DNA from: Streptomyces vinaceus
Lineage (GTDB): Bacteria; Actinomycetota; Actinomycetes; Streptomycetales; Streptomycetaceae
Direction: 5' to 3'
Assembly (NCBI RefSeq): GCF_008704935.1
Contig: NZ_CP023692.1
Location: forward strand, 2,365,001-2,429,000
DNA length: 64,000 bases
Position numbers and translations under genes: made by a program. A model generated the notes under the pieces. It did not search any database. It worked only from the letters and a program-made list of their open reading frames with translations, and was not told the origin of the DNA. Shown here piece by piece: positions 61,859 through 64,000 of the stretch (its first letter is position 1; the number at the start of each line of letters is the position of its first letter).

Positions 61859-61899
61859 GTGTCATTGTCCAGATCAAACGTGGATTGACTCGATGACAC
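61859..61899. promoter_or_regulatory. Pair of WhiA-type GACAC boxes upstream of filP
   Basis: GTGTC (61859-61863) and GACAC (61895-61899) form an inverted pair 31 bp apart in the 193 bp scy-filP gap. WhiA binds GACAC, and filP is, as I recall, a direct WhiA target in S. venezuelae. A TAGGAT -10-like box follows at about 61914. Confidence 0.55.
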
Positions 61900-61970
61900 G
61901 CCGCTCGGGCGCCTAGGATTCCCCTAACACCTCACGTAGCACCTCATCGGTCTCATTCGACAGGAACCCC

Positions 61971-62909
61971 ATGAGCGACACTTCCTCCCCCTTCGGCTTC
62001 GAGCTCGTGCGGCGTGGTTACGACCGCGGTCAGGTGGACGACCGCATTACCAAGCTGGTCTCCGACCGCGACAGCGCCCTTGGACGTATCAACTCTCTGG
62101 AAAAGCGGATCGAGGAGCTGCACCTCGAAACGCAGAACGCCCAGGCCCAGGTGAGCGACGCCGAGCCGTCGTACGCCGGCCTCGGTGCCCGGGTCGAGAA
62201 GATCCTGCGCCTGGCCGAGGAGGAGGCGAAGGACCTGCGCGAGGAGGCCCGTCGCGCGGCCGAGCAGCACCGCGAGCTCGCCGAGTCGGCTGCCCAGCAG
62301 GTGCGCAACGACGCCGAGTCGTTCGCCGCCGACCGCAAGTCGAAGGCGGAGGACGAGGGCGTCCGCATCGTCGAGAAGGCCAAGGGCGACGCCTCCACCC
62401 TGCGCGCCGAGGCCCAGAAGGACGCCGCCTCCAAGCGCGAGGAGGCCGACGCCCTGTTCGAGGAGACCCGCGCCAAGGCCGCCCAGGCCGCCGCGGACTT
62501 CGAGACCAACCTGGCCAAGCGCCGCGAGCAGTCCGAGCGCGACCTGGCCTCGCGTCAGGCCAAGGCCGAGAAGCGCCTCGCCGAGATCGAGCACCGCGCC
62601 GAGCAGCTGCGCCTGGAGGCCGAGAAGCTCCGTACGGACGCCGAGCGCCGCGCCCGCCAGACGGTGGAGACCGCCCAGCGCCAGGCCGAGGACATCGTCG
62701 CCGACGCCAACGCGAAGGCGGACCGTATCCGCAGCGAGTCCGAGCGCGAGCTGGCGGCGCTCACCAACCGCCGCGACTCGATCAACGCCCAGCTCACCAA
62801 CGTCCGCGAGATGCTGGCGACGCTGACCGGTGCGGCCGTCGCCGCGGCCAACCCGATCGTCGACGACGAGCCGGTCACCCGCGGCGTTCCGGCGCAGCAG
62901 AGCCGCTAG
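61971..62909 (+). CDS. filP: FilP, filament-forming coiled-coil cytoskeletal protein
   Basis: An intermediate-filament-like protein that forms networks near hyphal tips and interacts with DivIVA and Scy. The 312-residue protein has a short N-terminal region (FGFELVRRGYDRGQVDDRITKLVSDRDSALGRINSLEKRIEEL) resembling the DivIVA lipid-binding motif and first coil. A rod of Ala/Glu/Lys/Arg coiled coil runs to about residue 285. The tail is non-helical (ATLTGAAVAAANPIVDDEPVTRG). AGGAA lies just before the ATG. It lies directly downstream of scy, as in S. coelicolor. Confidence 0.95.
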   Translation: MSDTSSPFGFELVRRGYDRGQVDDRITKLVSDRDSALGRINSLEKRIEELHLETQNAQAQVSDAEPSYAGLGARVEKILRLAEEEAKDLREEARRAAEQHRELAESAAQQVRNDAESFAADRKSKAEDEGVRIVEKAKGDASTLRAEAQKDAASKREEADALFEETRAKAAQAAADFETNLAKRREQSERDLASRQAKAEKRLAEIEHRAEQLRLEAEKLRTDAERRARQTVETAQRQAEDIVADANAKADRIRSESERELAALTNRRDSINAQLTNVREMLATLTGAAVAAANPIVDDEPVTRGVPAQQSR

Positions 62910-62992
62910 TACGCCCGGTACCGCGCCCGGCAGTTCACCGGTGGTCGGCCGGCCGGACCGCCGCCGTCTACCGGTTCGTGGACGAACGTCCT

Positions 62993-63041
62993 GCCCGAGG
63001 GCCCTATGTCACCTGTTTGAGGTGGCGTGGGGCCCTCGGGC
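62993..63041. terminator. Nested hairpin between filP and the ABC transporter gene
   Basis: GCCCGAGGGCCC and GGGCCCTCGGGC (12 bp, perfect) enclose CACCT/AGGTG around GTTTG; GTTCTAG follows. It lies 84 bp after the filP stop but only 17 bp before the next ATG, so it may end filP transcription or attenuate the ABC gene. Confidence 0.75.
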
Positions 63042-63058
63042 GTTCTAGCGTGAGCGGC

Positions 63059-64000
63059 ATGATCGAGCTTGAGGGCCTTACCAAACGATTCGGCGCGAAG
63101 ACCGCCGTGGACCACCTCAGCTTCCAGGTCAGACCGGGGGTGGTGACCGGCTTCCTCGGCCCCAACGGGGCGGGCAAGTCGACGACCATGCGCATGATGC
63201 TCGACCTCGACAACCCGACCAGTGGCACGGTCCGGATCGACGGGAAGCACTACCGGGACCTGCCGGAACCGCTGAAGCACATCGGGGCACTGCTGGACGC
63301 GAAAGCCATGCACGGCGGCCGCAGCGCGTACAACAACCTTCTCTGCCTTGCCCAGTCGAACCGGATCCCCGAGAGCCGGGTGGCCGAGGTACTGGATCTC
63401 GTCGGACTGACGGCCGTGGCGAAGAAGAAGTCGAAAGGATTTTCGCTGGGGATGTGCCAGCGGCTGGGAATCGCCGCCGCCCTGCTGGGCGATCCGGAGA
63501 TCCTCATGTTCGACGAGCCCGTCAATGGTCTGGACCCGGAGGGAATTCTCTGGATCAGGAATCTTATGAAGGGGCTGGCGTCCGAGGGACGGACGATCTT
63601 CGTCTCGTCCCACTTGATGAGCGAAATGGCGCTGACCGCAGACCATTTGATCGTCATCGGCCAGGGAAAGCTGCTGGCCGACATGTCCATGGCTGATTTT
63701 ATTCACGAGAACTCGCGCAGCTACGTCCGGGTCCGCTCGCCCCAGCAGGAGCGGCTCAAGGACGTCCTGCACGAAGCGGGCATCGACGCCATCAGCGTCC
63801 CGGCCACCGGCACGCTGGAGATCGACGGCGTGGCCTCGGAACAGCTCGGCGAGCTGGCCGCGCAGCACCAGATCGTGCTGCACGAACTCAGCCCGCAACG
63901 GGCGTCACTGGAGGAAGCGTTCATGCGCATGACGGCGGACTCCGTCGAGTACCACGCCCACGCACCGGGTTCCCCGGGCCTGCCGCCCGGCCCCGGCATG
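63059..64000 (+). CDS. ABC transporter ATP-binding protein (cut by window edge)
   Basis: The ATPase subunit of an exporter, probably ABC-2 type. It starts MIELEGLTKRFGAKTAVDHLSF. Visible motifs are Walker A GFLGPNGAGKSTTMRMML, a signature FSLGMCQRLGIAAALLG (a Cys in the usual LGMRQR position), Walker B EILMFDEPVNGLDPEG and the switch His in TIFVSSHLMSEM. A C-terminal domain follows (SYVRVRSPQQERLKDVLHEAG), with a Gly/Pro-rich tail starting at the window end. 314 codons are present with no stop. The permease is presumably just beyond. The substrate is unknown. Confidence 0.93.
   Translation, partial: MIELEGLTKRFGAKTAVDHLSFQVRPGVVTGFLGPNGAGKSTTMRMMLDLDNPTSGTVRIDGKHYRDLPEPLKHIGALLDAKAMHGGRSAYNNLLCLAQSNRIPESRVAEVLDLVGLTAVAKKKSKGFSLGMCQRLGIAAALLGDPEILMFDEPVNGLDPEGILWIRNLMKGLASEGRTIFVSSHLMSEMALTADHLIVIGQGKLLADMSMADFIHENSRSYVRVRSPQQERLKDVLHEAGIDAISVPATGTLEIDGVASEQLGELAAQHQIVLHELSPQRASLEEAFMRMTADSVEYHAHAPGSPGLPPGPGM

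Overview
The window is about 64 kb of very GC-rich DNA (third codon positions almost always G or C) from a Streptomyces or close relative. The strongest marker genes are the polar cytoskeleton pair scy and filP, the glycogen/maltose-1-phosphate set glgP, glgE, treS, mak and glgB, the cslA-glxA pair, and a gene for the 24-residue actinobacterial ribosomal protein bL37. From memory, most of the gene order resembles the S. coelicolor region around SCO5396-SCO5444, except that cslA-glxA-cslZ sit elsewhere in that species. I could not check this here. I see no rRNA, tRNA, CRISPR array, insertion sequence or phage gene.

Layout. 1-3.1 kb: GDP-fucose synthesis (gmd, cut by the window edge, and fcl) and a polyprenyl glycosylphosphotransferase, suggesting a fucose-containing surface polysaccharide. 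3.4-10.3 kb: a secreted M4 metalloprotease with a P-domain, the wreck of a nitronate monooxygenase gene, a secreted protein made largely of Gly-Arg-Asp-Gln hexapeptide repeats, and a divergent MFS exporter/AsnC regulator pair. 10.3-24.1 kb: storage-glucan metabolism. GlgP degrades alpha-glucan. TreS, Mak, GlgE and GlgB form the trehalose to maltose to maltose-1-phosphate to branched-glucan route. A large secreted beta-helix/PKD protein gene lies between glgP and glgE. 24.0-25.9 kb: MerR regulator, thioredoxin and an HTH protein.

25.9-34.5 kb: a large membrane protein, then central metabolism: pfkA divergent from pta-ackA, followed by pyk. 34.5-38.8 kb: a three-gene cell-envelope operon of unknown function (DUF6230 protein, DUF6114 membrane protein, Pro/Lys-rich secreted protein) and a thioredoxin-fold/TPR protein. 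39-44.8 kb: TetR regulator, isobutyryl-CoA mutase large subunit, a DUF3817 protein, MarR, an MFS transporter and an ArsR-type regulator. 44.9-49.8 kb: the hyphal-tip glycan machinery (cslZ, glxA, cslA). 49.8-54.3 kb: small conserved genes, a three-gene AIM24 operon, MarR, a PepSY protein and bL37. 54.3-57.1 kb: meaB, thiolase and methylmalonyl-CoA epimerase, which link functionally to the B12 mutase at 39.7 kb. 57.2-62.9 kb: scy and filP. The window ends inside an ABC transporter ATPase gene.

Themes: two loci for polar growth (CslA/GlxA and Scy/FilP), a B12-dependent acyl-CoA branch (icmA, meaB, mce, thiolase), and a full carbon storage plus glycolysis/acetate block. Regulatory DNA is rich in clear palindromes and nested hairpins, several of them next to genes whose control is not obvious.
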